A stretch of 37,633 bases of DNA from contig DXDA01000060.1 of NCBI GenBank assembly GCA_019115745.1, forward strand, positions 1-37,633, written 5' to 3'. The notes beneath the pieces were generated by a model, which had not been told where the DNA came from, ran no database searches, and was given only the letters and a program-made list of their open reading frames with translations. A program made the translations under genes and the position numbers. The DNA is from Candidatus Alistipes intestinigallinarum. GTDB lineage: Bacteria > Bacteroidota > Bacteroidia > Bacteroidales > Rikenellaceae. Below are positions 7,278 through 18,337 of the stretch, piece after piece (within the stretch, counting starts at the first letter, position 1; the number at the start of each line of letters is the position of its first letter).

Positions 7278-7890
7278 TGTTACCGGCATCCATGGAACCG
7301 AACTTGAGTCCGGCATAACGGTTGAAGTTGTTCTCCTCGTCGTCGATGAGGTTGATGACCTCCTGGCGGTAAGCGACCGTATCGAGGAACATCTTGTAGG
7401 GCGCGCGGCACTCCACGACGGGAATTACGACCTTGGACTCGGTGGTGATGATACCGGCCTCCAGGATGAACTGAGCCTTATTGTCGGTTCCGGGGATGTA
7501 TCGGAACGCCTCGACGTCCTCGCGGGAGAGTTTCTTGGGGGCGAAGATGGTATCGATGACGGCGATTTTGAACTTCTCGACATTCTTGCGGCCCGATTTT
7601 TTCAGCATGGCCATAGCGACGGAGTCATCCTCGTCGACGATCTTGCGTTCGAGTTCGAGGGTATCGGTCAGCACGAAAGCCTCCAGGGTATCGAAGCTGG
7701 CGGTAAAGCGCTGGTACTTGGTTTTGAAAGCGCGCTGAGCGGTACGGATGTCCTGCAGCCGTTCGATGACCTGGGCTTTTTTGGCTTTGGTTTCCTGTTC
7801 GAACCGGATCGGGGTCGCAATCTGATCGTAGATAACATAAACGAGCCCGATGATAGCTACGGCAAGAATGATTTGAAAGATTTTTTTCAT
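7255..7890 (-). CDS. Conserved membrane-anchored protein of unknown function
   Basis: A 211-residue protein. One N-terminal hydrophobic segment (about residues 4-22, IFQIILAVAIIGLVYVIY) is followed by a charged, probably helical stretch (residues 30-60, KAKKAQVIERLQDIRTAQRAF) and a mixed alpha/beta part facing the periplasm. No lipobox is present. The tail is Asn-rich (DAGNNEAGNWE). I do not recognise a characterised family; the pattern of hydrophobic helix followed by an amphipathic helix resembles pseudopilin-like proteins but the cleavage motif is absent. It is first in the minus-strand cluster with DUF3822 and rsmD and divergent from the helicase gene, with 49 nt between starts. Confidence 0.75.
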   Translation of the reverse strand: MKKIFQIILAVAIIGLVYVIYDQIATPIRFEQETKAKKAQVIERLQDIRTAQRAFKTKYQRFTASFDTLEAFVLTDTLELERKIVDEDDSVAMAMLKKSGRKNVEKFKIAVIDTIFAPKKLSREDVEAFRYIPGTDNKAQFILEAGIITTESKVVIPVVECRAPYKMFLDTVAYRQEVINLIDDEENNFNRYAGLKFGSMDAGNNEAGNWE

Positions 7891-7912
7891 TTTATTATAA
7901 GATATTTGTTGT

Positions 7913-7920
7913 TAATTTTG
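7913..7920 (+). promoter_or_regulatory. Candidate -7 element for the helicase gene
   Basis: TAATTTTG fits the Bacteroidetes TAnnTTTG pattern and lies 19 nt before ATG 7940. No TTG is seen at the usual upstream distance, so support is modest. Confidence 0.4.
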
Positions 7921-7939
7921 CACGGTAAAACAGCATCCT

Positions 7940-9355
7940 ATGCTCAGCACACGTATTGCGACCCAAATTTACGGTAAAATTTGTTTCGAAACAACTCCCG
8001 GGCAAAAAAAAATCATAGAAAAATTGTCTGAATACCTGTCAGACCCGGATTTTTCGAAGATTTTCGTGCTGAACGGCTATGCAGGTACGGGCAAGACGAC
8101 TCTTGTAGGGGCGCTTGTGGGGGCCTTGAAGGAGGAGGGTGTGAAGCCGATCCTGCTGGCTCCGACGGGCCGTGCGGCGAAGGTGCTGGCGCGCTATGCG
8201 GGGGAGAAGGCGCTGACGATCCACAAGCGGATCTACCGCCAGCGGACGAATGCGGATTACGAATCGAAATTTTCGCTCAATGTGAATCCTGAACGGGGAG
8301 CGGTCTTCATCGTGGACGAGGCTTCGATGCTTTCGGATACGGCATCGGGCGGGGCGTTGTTCGGCAGCGGGTCGCTGCTGTCGGATCTGGTGGATTACGT
8401 GCGTTCGGGGCGTGGCTGCCGGTTGATCCTGGTGGGAGACAGCGCGCAGTTGCCGCCTGTGGGGAGCGACTGCAGCCCGGCGCTGGACCCGGCAACGATG
8501 TCGGCCTACGGGGAGGTGGTCTACGGGACGATGGACGAGGTGGTTCGCCAGGAGTCCGAGTCGGGGATCCTGTTCAACGCGACGCTGGTGCGTTGTATGC
8601 TCGAAAACGGGCTGTGCGAGATTCCGCATTTCGAACTGGACTTCCCGGACATCGAGGCGATCGAGGGCGGGGAGTTCCTGGAGCGGCTGCAGGATTGCTA
8701 CGACCGCTACGGCCGGGACGAGACGATCGTCATCACGCGTTCGAATCGCCGTGCAAACCGCTATAATGAAGGTATCCGCCGCCACGTGCTCTGTGCCGAG
8801 GAGGAGATCGAGAGCAACGACATGCTGATGGTGGTGAAGAACAACTACTACTTTCCGGAGCATACTCGGGATTGCCCGATGAACTTCGTCGCCAACGGGG
8901 ATATCGCACGTCTGAAACGCCTCGGGCGGTTCGAGGATTTTTATGGATTCCGTTTTGCGAATGCGGTCCTGTCGTTTCCGGACTACGACGATGCGGAACT
9001 CGACTGCAAGATCCTGCTGGATACGCTTGCGTCGGAGTCTCCGTCGCTGACGCGGGAGGAGTCGACGCGGCTCTTCTACGAGGTGGAGAAGGACTACACG
9101 GAGATCCGGAGCAAACTGAAACGGTTCCGGGAAATCCGTGAAAATCCGCATTATAACGCCCTTCAGGTGAAGTTTTCCTACGCCGTGACGTGCCACAAGG
9201 CGCAGGGCGGCCAATGGCGTGCGGTTTTCGTGGACCGCTGCCTGTTCGGCGACGAACCGATGACGCGGGACCTGTTGCGGTGGCTCTATACGGCGCTGAC
9301 GCGCGCCACGGACAAATTGTATCTGGTCAATTTCGATACGGCGTTTTATGAATAG
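7940..9355 (+). CDS. RecD-like SF1 DNA helicase / ATP-dependent exonuclease-type ATPase
   Basis: A 471-residue protein. Walker A is G46-YAGTGKT, Walker B VDEAS at 125-129, motif III GDSAQLPPVG at 166-175. The C-terminal UvrD_C_2-type part contains SYAVTCHKAQGGQW (motif V) and WLYTALTRATDKL (motif VI, residue about 445 onwards). This set is that of SF1B RecD/Dda-like helicases; the protein lacks the long N-terminal region of true RecD or RecD2, so it is a compact Dda-like form common in Bacteroidetes. It would unwind DNA 5' to 3' with ATP in repair or replication restart. The next gene starts inside its last codons. Confidence 0.88.
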   Translation: MLSTRIATQIYGKICFETTPGQKKIIEKLSEYLSDPDFSKIFVLNGYAGTGKTTLVGALVGALKEEGVKPILLAPTGRAAKVLARYAGEKALTIHKRIYRQRTNADYESKFSLNVNPERGAVFIVDEASMLSDTASGGALFGSGSLLSDLVDYVRSGRGCRLILVGDSAQLPPVGSDCSPALDPATMSAYGEVVYGTMDEVVRQESESGILFNATLVRCMLENGLCEIPHFELDFPDIEAIEGGEFLERLQDCYDRYGRDETIVITRSNRRANRYNEGIRRHVLCAEEEIESNDMLMVVKNNYYFPEHTRDCPMNFVANGDIARLKRLGRFEDFYGFRFANAVLSFPDYDDAELDCKILLDTLASESPSLTREESTRLFYEVEKDYTEIRSKLKRFREIRENPHYNALQVKFSYAVTCHKAQGGQWRAVFVDRCLFGDEPMTRDLLRWLYTALTRATDKLYLVNFDTAFYE

Positions 9356-9923
9356 CGAACGACACCCTTTGCAACCGTTTTTGCCGCCCGAGTCGCGGAT
9401 CCTGCTGCTCGGGAGCTTTCCTCCGCAGCGGAAACGCTGGTCGATGGAGTTCTTCTACCCGAACCTGCAGAACGACATGTGGCGGGTCGTGGGGTGGCTC
9501 TTTTTCGGGGATCGGGACCGCTTCCTGACGGCCGACCGGAAGGCTTTCGACCGGGCGCATATCGAACGATTCTGCCGCGAACGGGGGATCGCCATTTACG
9601 ATACGTCTGAAGAGGTTATCCGACTGAAGAACAACGCTTCGGATGCTTCACTTCAAGTGGTGCGCGAAGTGGACCTCGAAGCCCTTCTGGCGCAAATCCC
9701 GACGTGCCGGACGATCGTCGCCACGGGCGGAAAATCGGCCGAGACGCTGAGCCGCATCCTGGGCTGCGAACTCCCGGCCGTCGGCGAGTGTACCCCGGCC
9801 GTGTATGCGGACCGGGAACTGCAGGTTTGGCGAATGCCCTCCACGTCGCGGGCCTTTCCGCGCCCGGTGGAGTGGAAGGCGGAGTTCTACCGCCGGGTCT
9901 TCTCTGCCGCGGGAATTCTCTGA
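9348..9923 (+). CDS. Uracil-DNA glycosylase superfamily protein (family 6/HDG-like)
   Basis: A 191-residue protein. The N-terminal motif ILLLGSFPPQRKRWSMEFF followed by YPNLQNDMWR corresponds to motif 1 of the UDG superfamily (GxxPG/GSxPS type with the N-x-F/W pattern of hypoxanthine-DNA glycosylases). The motif 2 loop is WRMPSTSRAFPRP near residue 165. Such enzymes remove deaminated bases (uracil or hypoxanthine) from DNA as the first step of base-excision repair. Substrate cannot be settled from sequence; motif 1 lacks the Asp or Asn of classical families. The ATG overlaps the helicase stop by 8 nt, so the two are probably translated together. Confidence 0.78.
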   Translation: MNSERHPLQPFLPPESRILLLGSFPPQRKRWSMEFFYPNLQNDMWRVVGWLFFGDRDRFLTADRKAFDRAHIERFCRERGIAIYDTSEEVIRLKNNASDASLQVVREVDLEALLAQIPTCRTIVATGGKSAETLSRILGCELPAVGECTPAVYADRELQVWRMPSTSRAFPRPVEWKAEFYRRVFSAAGIL

Positions 9924-10078
9924 ACCCCACCACAGGCGGGGTTCCTCAGCTCCTCCCTTCCGGAAAGCCGCAAGCCCCCCCCCGGCTGATCTCCGCGGAG
10001 GGGCCTCTCTGCCCCGACCCTGGCCGCCTCGGAAGGGGAAAAAGTTGGAAAAAGGTCGAAAAAAATTCGAACCGGGGC

Positions 10079-10110
10079 TTTGCACGACATCCGAAAAAGC
10101 CCTATCTTTG
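10079..10110 (+). promoter_or_regulatory. mutS promoter (TTTG-N20-TATCTTTG)
   Basis: A -33 element TTTG at 10079-10082 and a -7 element TATCTTTG at 10103-10110 are 20 nt apart. It lies downstream of the first in-frame ATG (10080), so that ATG cannot be the start on this transcript. The spacer 9924-10078 before it carries only a weak hairpin (AACCCC at 9923-9928 with GGGGTT at 9938-9943) and no gene. Confidence 0.8.
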
Positions 10111-10136
10111 TGTGTCAAAATTATACCTTTTCCACT

Positions 10137-12830
10137 TTGGCCTCAAATCAAAAAACCGAAAAGAAAAACGAGAAAAAATACGTCGAGACGCCCTTGATGA
10201 AGCAGTATTACACGATCAAGGCGGTGCATCCCGACGCCATTCTGCTCTTCCGCGTGGGGGACTTCTACGAGACGTTCGGCGACGACGCCATCAAGGCGAG
10301 CGGCATCCTGGGCATTACGCTCACACGCCGGGCAAACGGCGCCGCCTCCTACGTCGAGCTGGCCGGATTCCCGTACCATGCCATCGACACCTACCTTCCG
10401 AAACTGGTTCGGGCCGGCGAGCGGGTTGCGATCTGCGAACAGTTGGAGGACCCGAAACTGGTCAAGGGGTTGGTCAAGCGGGGCGTCATCGAACTGGTGA
10501 CGCCGGGCATCGTCCTCGGGGACAACATCCTGGCCAACAAGGAGAACAACTACATCGCATCGGTCTACTTCGGGCGCCAGACGACGGGCGTTGCCTTTCT
10601 GGACATCTCGACGGGCGAGTTCTACGTGGCCGAGGGTACGGACGGCTACGTGGATAAACTGATCTCGAATCTCCAGCCGAAAGAGGTTGTTTATCAGCGA
10701 GGTTGCGAAGATCATTTCACGCAGGCCTTCGGGTCGCGGCTCTACACCTACCGGCTCGACGAATGGGTCTTTTCCGAGGAGGTCAACCGCGAAAAACTCT
10801 GCAAACAGTTCGGCACGCAGTCGCTCAAGGGCTTCGGCATCGACCACTTCACGAGCGGCATTTCGGCCGCAGGGGCGATCCTCTACTACCTGGAGTTCAC
10901 CGAGCACCGCGAAACGGGCCATATCGCCTCGATCTCACGCATCGACCAGAACGACTACGTCTGGGTGGACAAGTTCACGATCCGCAACCTGGAGCTCTTC
11001 TCGTCGAACGGCGCCCGGGAGAAGTGCAGCTTTGCGGATGTCATCGACCGCACGCTGACGCCGATGGGCGGACGGCTGCTGAAACGCTGGATCGCCATGC
11101 CGATCAAGGACCCCGCAAAGATCAACGAACGGCTGGATGTCGTGGAGCGCTTCACGAAGGATGCCGACCTGGCGGATACGGTCCGGGAGCAGGTCGCGCT
11201 GGTCGGGGACCTGGAGCGGATTGCGGGACGGATTGCCGCCCAGCGGGTTACGCCGCGCGAACTGGTCCAACTGAAAAACTCGCTCACGGCGATCGAGACG
11301 TTGAAGGCGGCGCTGGAGTCTACGGACGACGAACGCCTGCACGCCCTGGCCGCACAGATCGACATCCTGTCGGAGATCCGCGACCGAATTGCTCGGGAGA
11401 TCTACCCGGACCCGCAGAACAACCAGATCCAGAAGGGCGGCGTCATTGCCGACGGCGTGGACCCCGAGCTGGACGACCTGCGGCGCATCGCGCTGCACGG
11501 CAAGGACTACCTGGCGCGAATCCAGCAGCGGGAGAGCGAGGAGACGGGCATTCCGTCGCTGAAAATCAGCTACAACAACGTCTTCGGCTACTACATCGAG
11601 GTGCGCAACACGCACAAGGACAAGGTTCCCGAGACGTGGATCCGCAAACAGACGCTGGCAAATGCCGAACGCTATATCACCGAGGAGTTGAAGGAGTACG
11701 AGGAGAAGATCCTCGGGGCGGAGGAGAAGATGCTCGTGCTGGAGCAGCGGATCTATGCCGAGATCCTGGCCTTTATCTGCGGGTCGCTGACTCCGATGCT
11801 GCGCGATGCGGCGGCCGTGGCACGAATCGACTGCCTGCAGTCGTTTGCGCGGCTGGCTGTCGAGCGGCATTACGTGCGTCCGGTTCTCGACGACGGCAAG
11901 CGCATCGAGATCAAGCAGGGCCGCCACCCGGTGATCGAGACGCTGATGCCGGTGGGCGAGGAGTACATCCCGAACGACGTGATGCTCGACGACCAGAAGC
12001 AGCAGATCATGATGATCACCGGACCGAACATGTCGGGTAAATCGGCACTGCTGCGCCAGACGGCCCTGATCATCCTCATGGCGCAGATGGGTTCGTTCGT
12101 TCCGGCGAAATCGGCCCATATCGGGGTTGTGGACAAGATCTTCACGCGCGTGGGGGCCTCGGACAACATTTCGCAGGGCGAATCGACCTTCATGGTGGAG
12201 ATGCTGGAGTCGGCGAGCATCCTGAACAACATTTCGGACCGGAGCATCGTGCTGCTGGACGAGATCGGGCGCGGAACGAGCACCTACGACGGCATCTCGA
12301 TCGCATGGGCAATGGTCGAGTACCTGCACAACCACCCGACGGCCCGTGCCAAGACGCTCTTTGCGACGCACTACCACGAGCTGAACGAGATGGAGCAGAT
12401 GTGCCCGCGGGTGAAGAACTACCACGTTTCGGTGAAGGAGATGGGCAACCAGATCGTCTTCCTGCGCAAGCTGGAGCGAGGCGGTACGGAGCACTCGTTC
12501 GGTATCCACGTGGCGCGGATGGCGGGAATGCCGGCATCGGTGGTATCGCGTGCGGACGAGATACTGCGCAACCTGGAGCTGGTCTACGGCAACAACGAGA
12601 TCGTCCCGAGCCGGAGCCTGAAGGACCGGGGCAGGAAGTCGGCGGCCCAGGCGGTAAAGGAGGCGGCCGAGAGTGGCATTCCGCAGAACATGCAGTTGTC
12701 GATGTTCCAGTTGGACGACCCGGTGCTGGTCCAGATCCGGGACCAGATCAAGGGGATAGACATCAATGCACTGACCCCTTTGGAGGCGCTGAACAAGCTG
12801 AACGAGATCAAGAAGATCACGGGATTATAA
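10137..12830 (+). CDS. mutS: DNA mismatch repair ATPase MutS
   Basis: About 897 residues from a TTG at 10137, chosen because the ATG at 10080 is upstream of the -7 element and because homologues have a short charged leader before [11 protein letters not shown] 10197 is a further alternative. The mismatch-reading motif GDF43-Y-E45 is near the N-terminus, Walker [10 protein letters not shown] is at about 628-636 and Walker [11 protein letters not shown] at about 706-715, followed by the FATHYHEL helix. A C-terminal tail with [16 protein letters not shown] is the MutS dimer/tetramer region. It binds mispairs and recruits MutL. It has its own promoter and ends in a terminator shared with udk. Confidence 0.96.
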   Translation: MASNQKTEKKNEKKYVETPLMKQYYTIKAVHPDAILLFRVGDFYETFGDDAIKASGILGITLTRRANGAASYVELAGFPYHAIDTYLPKLVRAGERVAICEQLEDPKLVKGLVKRGVIELVTPGIVLGDNILANKENNYIASVYFGRQTTGVAFLDISTGEFYVAEGTDGYVDKLISNLQPKEVVYQRGCEDHFTQAFGSRLYTYRLDEWVFSEEVNREKLCKQFGTQSLKGFGIDHFTSGISAAGAILYYLEFTEHRETGHIASISRIDQNDYVWVDKFTIRNLELFSSNGAREKCSFADVIDRTLTPMGGRLLKRWIAMPIKDPAKINERLDVVERFTKDADLADTVREQVALVGDLERIAGRIAAQRVTPRELVQLKNSLTAIETLKAALESTDDERLHALAAQIDILSEIRDRIAREIYPDPQNNQIQKGGVIADGVDPELDDLRRIALHGKDYLARIQQRESEETGIPSLKISYNNVFGYYIEVRNTHKDKVPETWIRKQTLANAERYITEELKEYEEKILGAEEKMLVLEQRIYAEILAFICGSLTPMLRDAAAVARIDCLQSFARLAVERHYVRPVLDDGKRIEIKQGRHPVIETLMPVGEEYIPNDVMLDDQKQQIMMITGPNMSGKSALLRQTALIILMAQMGSFVPAKSAHIGVVDKIFTRVGASDNISQGESTFMVEMLESASILNNISDRSIVLLDEIGRGTSTYDGISIAWAMVEYLHNHPTARAKTLFATHYHELNEMEQMCPRVKNYHVSVKEMGNQIVFLRKLERGGTEHSFGIHVARMAGMPASVVSRADEILRNLELVYGNNEIVPSRSLKDRGRKSAAQAVKEAAESGIPQNMQLSMFQLDDPVLVQIRDQIKGIDINALTPLEALNKLNEIKKITGL

Positions 12831-12850
12831 ACGGTTGGATACATATACTG

Positions 12851-12883
12851 AAAAGCCCCAAACCTGTAATGTTTGGGGCTTTT
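12851..12883. terminator. Bidirectional terminator between mutS and udk
   Basis: A 13-bp perfect stem, AAAAGCCCCAAAC/GTTTGGGGCTTTT, has a 7-nt loop and T runs in both directions. It sits between convergent genes, 20 nt after the mutS stop. Confidence 0.88.
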
Positions 12884-12910
12884 GCTTTTGGCGGCGGTTT
12901 TTGACCTTTC

Positions 12911-13531
12911 TTACCCGCGCTCGATCAGGGATCGGATGCTCTGGATCAACATCGTGACGGCCACGGAGTTGAAACCTCCCTCGGGGATGATGACGTCGGC
13001 ATACTTCTTCGAGGGCTCGACGAACTCGTCGTGCATGGGCTTCACCGTGGAGGTGTACTGCGTGATGACGGACTGCATCGTACGGCCGCGTTCGCAGACG
13101 TCGCGCAGGATCCGCCGTGCGAGCCGGATGTCGGCATCCGTATCGACATAGACCTTGATATCCATCAGATCGCGCAGCTCCTTGTTTTCGAAGATGAGGA
13201 TTCCGTCGACGATGATCACCTTCGAGGGTTTCACGCTGACGGTCTCCGGCATCCGGTCGTGGTCGACGAACGAGTAGACGGGATGTTCGATCGGAACGTT
13301 GTTCTTCAGGGCCTTGATGTGCTCGACGAGCATCTCGGTATCGAAGGCCTGGGGATGGTCGTAATTGAGTTTGGTGCGCTCCTCGTAGGTGAGTTCGGGA
13401 TGCGCCTTGTAGTAGTAGTCGTGGCAGAGCGTGGCAACGTCGTCTCCGACGAATGCCTCCTGCAGCCGTTTTACGAGGGTTGATTTTCCCGATCCGGTAC
13501 CTCCGGCGACTCCGATAACCGTAACTTTCAT
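12911..13531 (-). CDS. udk: Uridine kinase
   Basis: A 206-residue protein, the usual length. Walker A is GGTGSGKST at residues 10-18; HDYYYK, with YDHPQAFD further on, and the lid region YTSTVKPMHDEFVEPSKKYADVI are diagnostic. It phosphorylates uridine (and cytidine) to UMP/CMP with ATP or GTP in pyrimidine salvage. It lies downstream of gyrB but the gyrB terminator at 13567-13604 separates them. No clear TAnnTTTG element is seen in the 35 nt before its start; it may rely on read-through. Confidence 0.95.
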   Translation of the reverse strand: MKVTVIGVAGGTGSGKSTLVKRLQEAFVGDDVATLCHDYYYKAHPELTYEERTKLNYDHPQAFDTEMLVEHIKALKNNVPIEHPVYSFVDHDRMPETVSVKPSKVIIVDGILIFENKELRDLMDIKVYVDTDADIRLARRILRDVCERGRTMQSVITQYTSTVKPMHDEFVEPSKKYADVIIPEGGFNSVAVTMLIQSIRSLIERG

Positions 13532-13566
13532 GACGTTTCGATCGTTTTAGGGTGGTCTGATGGTTC

Positions 13567-13604
13567 AAAAAAAGGACCGCCCACCGTTGCCGGGCAGTCC
13601 TTTT
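13567..13604 (-). terminator. gyrB terminator
   Basis: On the minus strand, AAAGGACTGCCC and GGGCGGTCCTTT form a stem (one mismatch or G-T pair) around a GGCAACGGT-type loop and end in T7. It begins 8 nt after the gyrB stop. Confidence 0.85.
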
Positions 13605-13611
13605 CCGTAGA

Positions 13612-15619
<2,008 letters not shown>

Positions 15620-15730
15620 GGGGCCCGGAGCGTTATTTGCGCCTTTCCGGGCCGCCTGGAGTTTGGCCGGAGCGCGCTGCCGAGGCGAGATGTCGGCGAC
15701 CGGCCGCAACCCCGTCCGATACGGACCGGA

Positions 15731-16468
15731 CTAAGCCAGTTCGGCCGTGAGATCGACCTCGCGGATCTTTCCCTGGGCGAAGAGGATGGCGCGGGCGGGG
15801 TAGTTTTCGATCAGCGCCGTGTTGTGCGTGGACATGACGACGGCGCAGCCGTTCTCGGCGATCCGCCGGAAGAGCTTCATGATTCCGTCGGCCGTCACGG
15901 GATCGAGGTTTCCGGTGGGCTCGTCGGCCAACAGCACCTGCGGGTCGTTGAGCAGCGCACGGGCGATTACGAGTCGCTGCTGCTCGCCTCCGGAGAGCTC
16001 GAAGGGCATCTTGTAGCTCTTGGCGCCGAGTTCCACCAACCCGAGGACCTTGTCGATGCGTTCGCGGATCTCGTGCTCGTGCTTCCAGCCGGTAGCCTTC
16101 ATCACGTAGTAGAGGTTCATGAAGACGTTGCGGTCGGTAAGGAGCTGGTAGTCCTGGAATACGATTCCGATTTTGCGGCGCAGATAGGGGATATCGCGGC
16201 GCCGGAGCGTACGCAGGTCGAAGCCGGCAACCATTCCCTTTCCGGTAAGGAGCGGCATTTCGGCATAGAGGGTCTTCAGGAGGGAGCTTTTTCCGCTTCC
16301 GACGCGTCCGATCAGGTAGACGAACTCTCCGGGCTGCACGGCGAGGTTGACGTCCGAGAGGACCATTTCGCCTTGTCGGAGGAGTTTTTTTTCGGAGACG
16401 CTCCCGAAGGGGTCGTCGGCGTGGTAGATGGCCACGTCGCGGAGTTTTACCACATATTTGTCACTCAT
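15731..16468 (-). CDS. ftsE: FtsE-type ABC transporter ATP-binding protein
   Basis: A 245-residue protein. Walker A is G54-RVGSGKS, the Q-loop Gln is residue 105 (VFQDYQLL), the signature is LSGGEQ at 158-163 and Walker B is VLLADEP at 178-184 with catalytic Glu183. The sequence around FQDYQLLTDRNVFMNL is typical of FtsE. FtsE with the membrane protein FtsX controls peptidoglycan hydrolysis at the division site. No ftsX gene is adjacent, which is common in Bacteroidetes, so an assignment to another MacB/LolD-like system is possible. It has its own promoter and is divergent from the tmRNA gene. Confidence 0.82.
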   Translation of the reverse strand: MSDKYVVKLRDVAIYHADDPFGSVSEKKLLRQGEMVLSDVNLAVQPGEFVYLIGRVGSGKSSLLKTLYAEMPLLTGKGMVAGFDLRTLRRRDIPYLRRKIGIVFQDYQLLTDRNVFMNLYYVMKATGWKHEHEIRERIDKVLGLVELGAKSYKMPFELSGGEQQRLVIARALLNDPQVLLADEPTGNLDPVTADGIMKLFRRIAENGCAVVMSTHNTALIENYPARAILFAQGKIREVDLTAELA

Positions 16469-16490
16469 GGTTGTCGCGGTTTTCGGAGAA

Positions 16491-16498
16491 CAAATATA
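16491..16498 (-). promoter_or_regulatory. Candidate ftsE -7 element
   Basis: TATATTTG on the minus strand lies 22 nt before the ftsE start and fits TAnnTTTG. No TTG is seen at the exact upstream distance. Confidence 0.55.
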
Positions 16499-16550
16499 GG
16501 AAAAATATCCGGAACGGGGAGCGTGGCGGGAAAAATCGAAAAAAATGTAT

Positions 16551-16558
16551 TATCTTTG
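16551..16558 (+). promoter_or_regulatory. ssrA -7 element
   Basis: TATCTTTG lies 35 nt before the mature tmRNA 5' end, which leaves a short leader for RNase P to remove. The -33 region is weak. Confidence 0.65.
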
Positions 16559-16593
16559 CGGAGTCTACGGTCGGCTTCGCCGCAGCATCATCC

Positions 16594-16993
16594 GGGGGTG
16601 CCCGGTTTTGACAGCAGGCAGAGTTTGATGGTAAGCACGCCGAGCGCTGTGTGGCGGCTCGTAAATCCCGACGCTCGAACTATAAATGGCAATAACAGCT
16701 ACGCACTCGCTGCCTAATTTTCAAGGAAAATTGGCTTAATCGCCGAGGCCAAGGAGTCTTGGCGACGAGTATCCCGGAGAGGTGTTCCGCTCTTTAATGC
16801 CTTTCCATACGGGGTATCATTCATTTAGAGATAGTGCACGGCGGGTCCCGCGCCGCGTGCGAAAATCAAGGGACTGGGCCTTGCATTGGGTTGCTGCCTG
16901 CCAGATGCAAGGAGGAGGATCAAACGGCGGCTAAGCGTGTAGAAAGCTTTCGGGTTCCCTGTTTGGACGCGGGTTCGACTCCCGCCACCTCCA
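16594..16993 (+). ncRNA. ssrA: Transfer-messenger RNA (tmRNA)
   Basis: About 400 nt. The 5' end GGGGGTGCCCGGTTTTGACAG is nearly the consensus for tmRNA, and its first seven bases pair with CACCTCC at 16986-16992 to give the acceptor stem. The 3' part contains the T-arm GGTTCGACTCCCGCC. The CCA end is not encoded (the discriminator A is followed by CGA), so it must be added. The tag reading frame is GGC at 16688 to TAA at 16717, encoding GNNSYALAA, a typical proteolysis tag ending YALAA. It rescues stalled ribosomes together with SmpB. Confidence 0.95.
16688..16717 (+). other. tmRNA tag-peptide reading frame
   Basis: Codons GGC-AAT-AAC-AGC-TAC-GCA-CTC-GCT-GCC-TAA give GNNSYALAA. The resume codon is inferred as GGC by analogy to Bacteroidetes tags of the form GENNYALAA; the exact resume codon is not provable here. 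Confidence 0.75.
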
Positions 16994-16999
16994 CGAACG

Positions 17000-17040
17000 A
17001 AATCAGTATCTGTCTGAACATGAGACAGATGCTGATTTTT
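17000..17040 (+). terminator. ssrA terminator
   Basis: AAATCAG-T-ATCTGTCT pairs with AGACAGAT-G-CTGATTT around a 7-nt loop, followed by a T run. It begins 7 nt after the tmRNA 3' end. Confidence 0.85.
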
Positions 17041-17107
17041 GTTTTACGGATGGTTTACCTGAACTCCGGATTTCCCCGAAACGGCGCCACCGATCCGGAA
17101 AAAATGC

Positions 17108-17115
17108 TATCTTTG
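17108..17115 (+). promoter_or_regulatory. purT -7 element
   Basis: TATCTTTG ends 29 nt before ATG 17145. The GTG at 17115 overlaps its last base and so cannot be the purT start on this transcript. Confidence 0.7.
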
Positions 17116-17144
17116 TGTCCGAAATCTCAAAAACTACAGCACCG

Positions 17145-18314
17145 ATGAAAAAGATACTGCTTCTGGGCTCGGGCGAACTGGGCAAGGAGTTTGTGATTGC
17201 GGCTCAGCGACTGGGCCAGACGGTTGTGGCGTGCGACAAATATGCCGGCGCTCCGGCCATGCAGGTTGCCGACGACTGCGAGGTCTTCGACATGTTGGAC
17301 GGCGAGGCCCTTGCGGCGGCCGTTGCGAAACACCGCCCGGACGTGATCGTCCCGGAGATCGAGGCGATCCGCACCGAACGGCTCTACGACTTCGAACGTG
17401 AGGGCATCCAGGTTGTGCCGAGCGCGCGGGCCGTGAACTTCACGATGAACCGCAAGGCGATCCGCGACCTGGCGGCCAAGGAGCTGGGGCTGAAGACCGC
17501 GCGCTACTTCTACGCCAAGACGCTGGAGGAGCTGCGCGAGGCGGCCGACCGGATCGGCTACCCGTGCGTGGTGAAGCCGCTGATGTCCTCCTCGGGCAAG
17601 GGACAGTCGGTCGTGAAGGGCCCCGACGAGGTGGAGGCGGCCTGGCACTACGGCTGTGAGGGGTCGCGGGGCGACATCCGCGAGCTGATCGTCGAGGAGT
17701 TCATCCGCTTCGACAGCGAGATCACGCTGCTGACCGTGACGCAGCAAAACGGTCCGACGCTCTTCTGCCCGCCGATCGGCCACGTGCAGAAGGGAGGCGA
17801 CTACCGCGAAAGCTTCCAGTCGCCGCACATTGCGCCGGAGCACCTGGCCGAAGCGCAGCGCATGGCCGCCGCCGTTACCGAAGCCCTAACCGGCGCCGGG
17901 CTCTGGGGTGTGGAGTTCTTCCTGAGCCACGAGAACGGCGTCTACTTCTCGGAACTGTCGCCGCGTCCGCACGATACGGGCATGGTGACGCTGGCCGGAA
18001 CGCAGAACCTCAGCGAATTCGAACTCCACCTGCGGGCGGTGCTGGGGCTTCCGATTCCGGAGATCACCTTCGAGCGAATGGGAGCCAGTGCGGTGATCCT
18101 CTCGCCGGTTGCGACCGCCACGCCGCACTACGAGGGGATCGAGGCGGCCCTGGCGGAGAATCCGCGCACCGACATCCGCATCTTCGGCAAACCCTCGGCG
18201 CGCGTCAATCGCCGCATGGGAGTCGTCGTGGGCTACGAGCCGCTGGGCAGCGACCTCGACGCACTCCGCACTCGGGTGAAAGCCGCCGCGGCCAAAGTCA
18301 AAGTCACCGAATAG
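17145..18314 (+). CDS. purT: Formate-dependent phosphoribosylglycinamide formyltransferase 2 (PurT)
   Basis: A 389-residue protein from ATG 17145 ([16 protein letters not shown]). The N-terminal Rossmann-like PurK/PurT motif GSGELGKE, the [13 protein letters not shown] segment and VPEIEAIRT are diagnostic of PurT. The ATP-grasp part has [14 protein letters not shown], and [18 protein letters not shown] with metal-binding residues follow. It makes formyl-GAR from GAR, formate and ATP in purine synthesis. The cyclophilin gene starts 23 nt downstream and is probably co-transcribed. Confidence 0.95.
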   Translation: MKKILLLGSGELGKEFVIAAQRLGQTVVACDKYAGAPAMQVADDCEVFDMLDGEALAAAVAKHRPDVIVPEIEAIRTERLYDFEREGIQVVPSARAVNFTMNRKAIRDLAAKELGLKTARYFYAKTLEELREAADRIGYPCVVKPLMSSSGKGQSVVKGPDEVEAAWHYGCEGSRGDIRELIVEEFIRFDSEITLLTVTQQNGPTLFCPPIGHVQKGGDYRESFQSPHIAPEHLAEAQRMAAAVTEALTGAGLWGVEFFLSHENGVYFSELSPRPHDTGMVTLAGTQNLSEFELHLRAVLGLPIPEITFERMGASAVILSPVATATPHYEGIEAALAENPRTDIRIFGKPSARVNRRMGVVVGYEPLGSDLDALRTRVKAAAAKVKVTE

Positions 18315-18337
18315 ACAACCCTAACCGAATACGACAC

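Noticed and set aside
16594..16650. Possible riboswitch or leader at the ssrA 5' end
   Set aside because: The sequence is the tmRNA acceptor and D-like region itself.
16834..17148. A 104-residue frame on the plus strand
   Set aside because: It lies in the 3' half of the tmRNA, its terminator and the purT promoter; the peptide has no family features.
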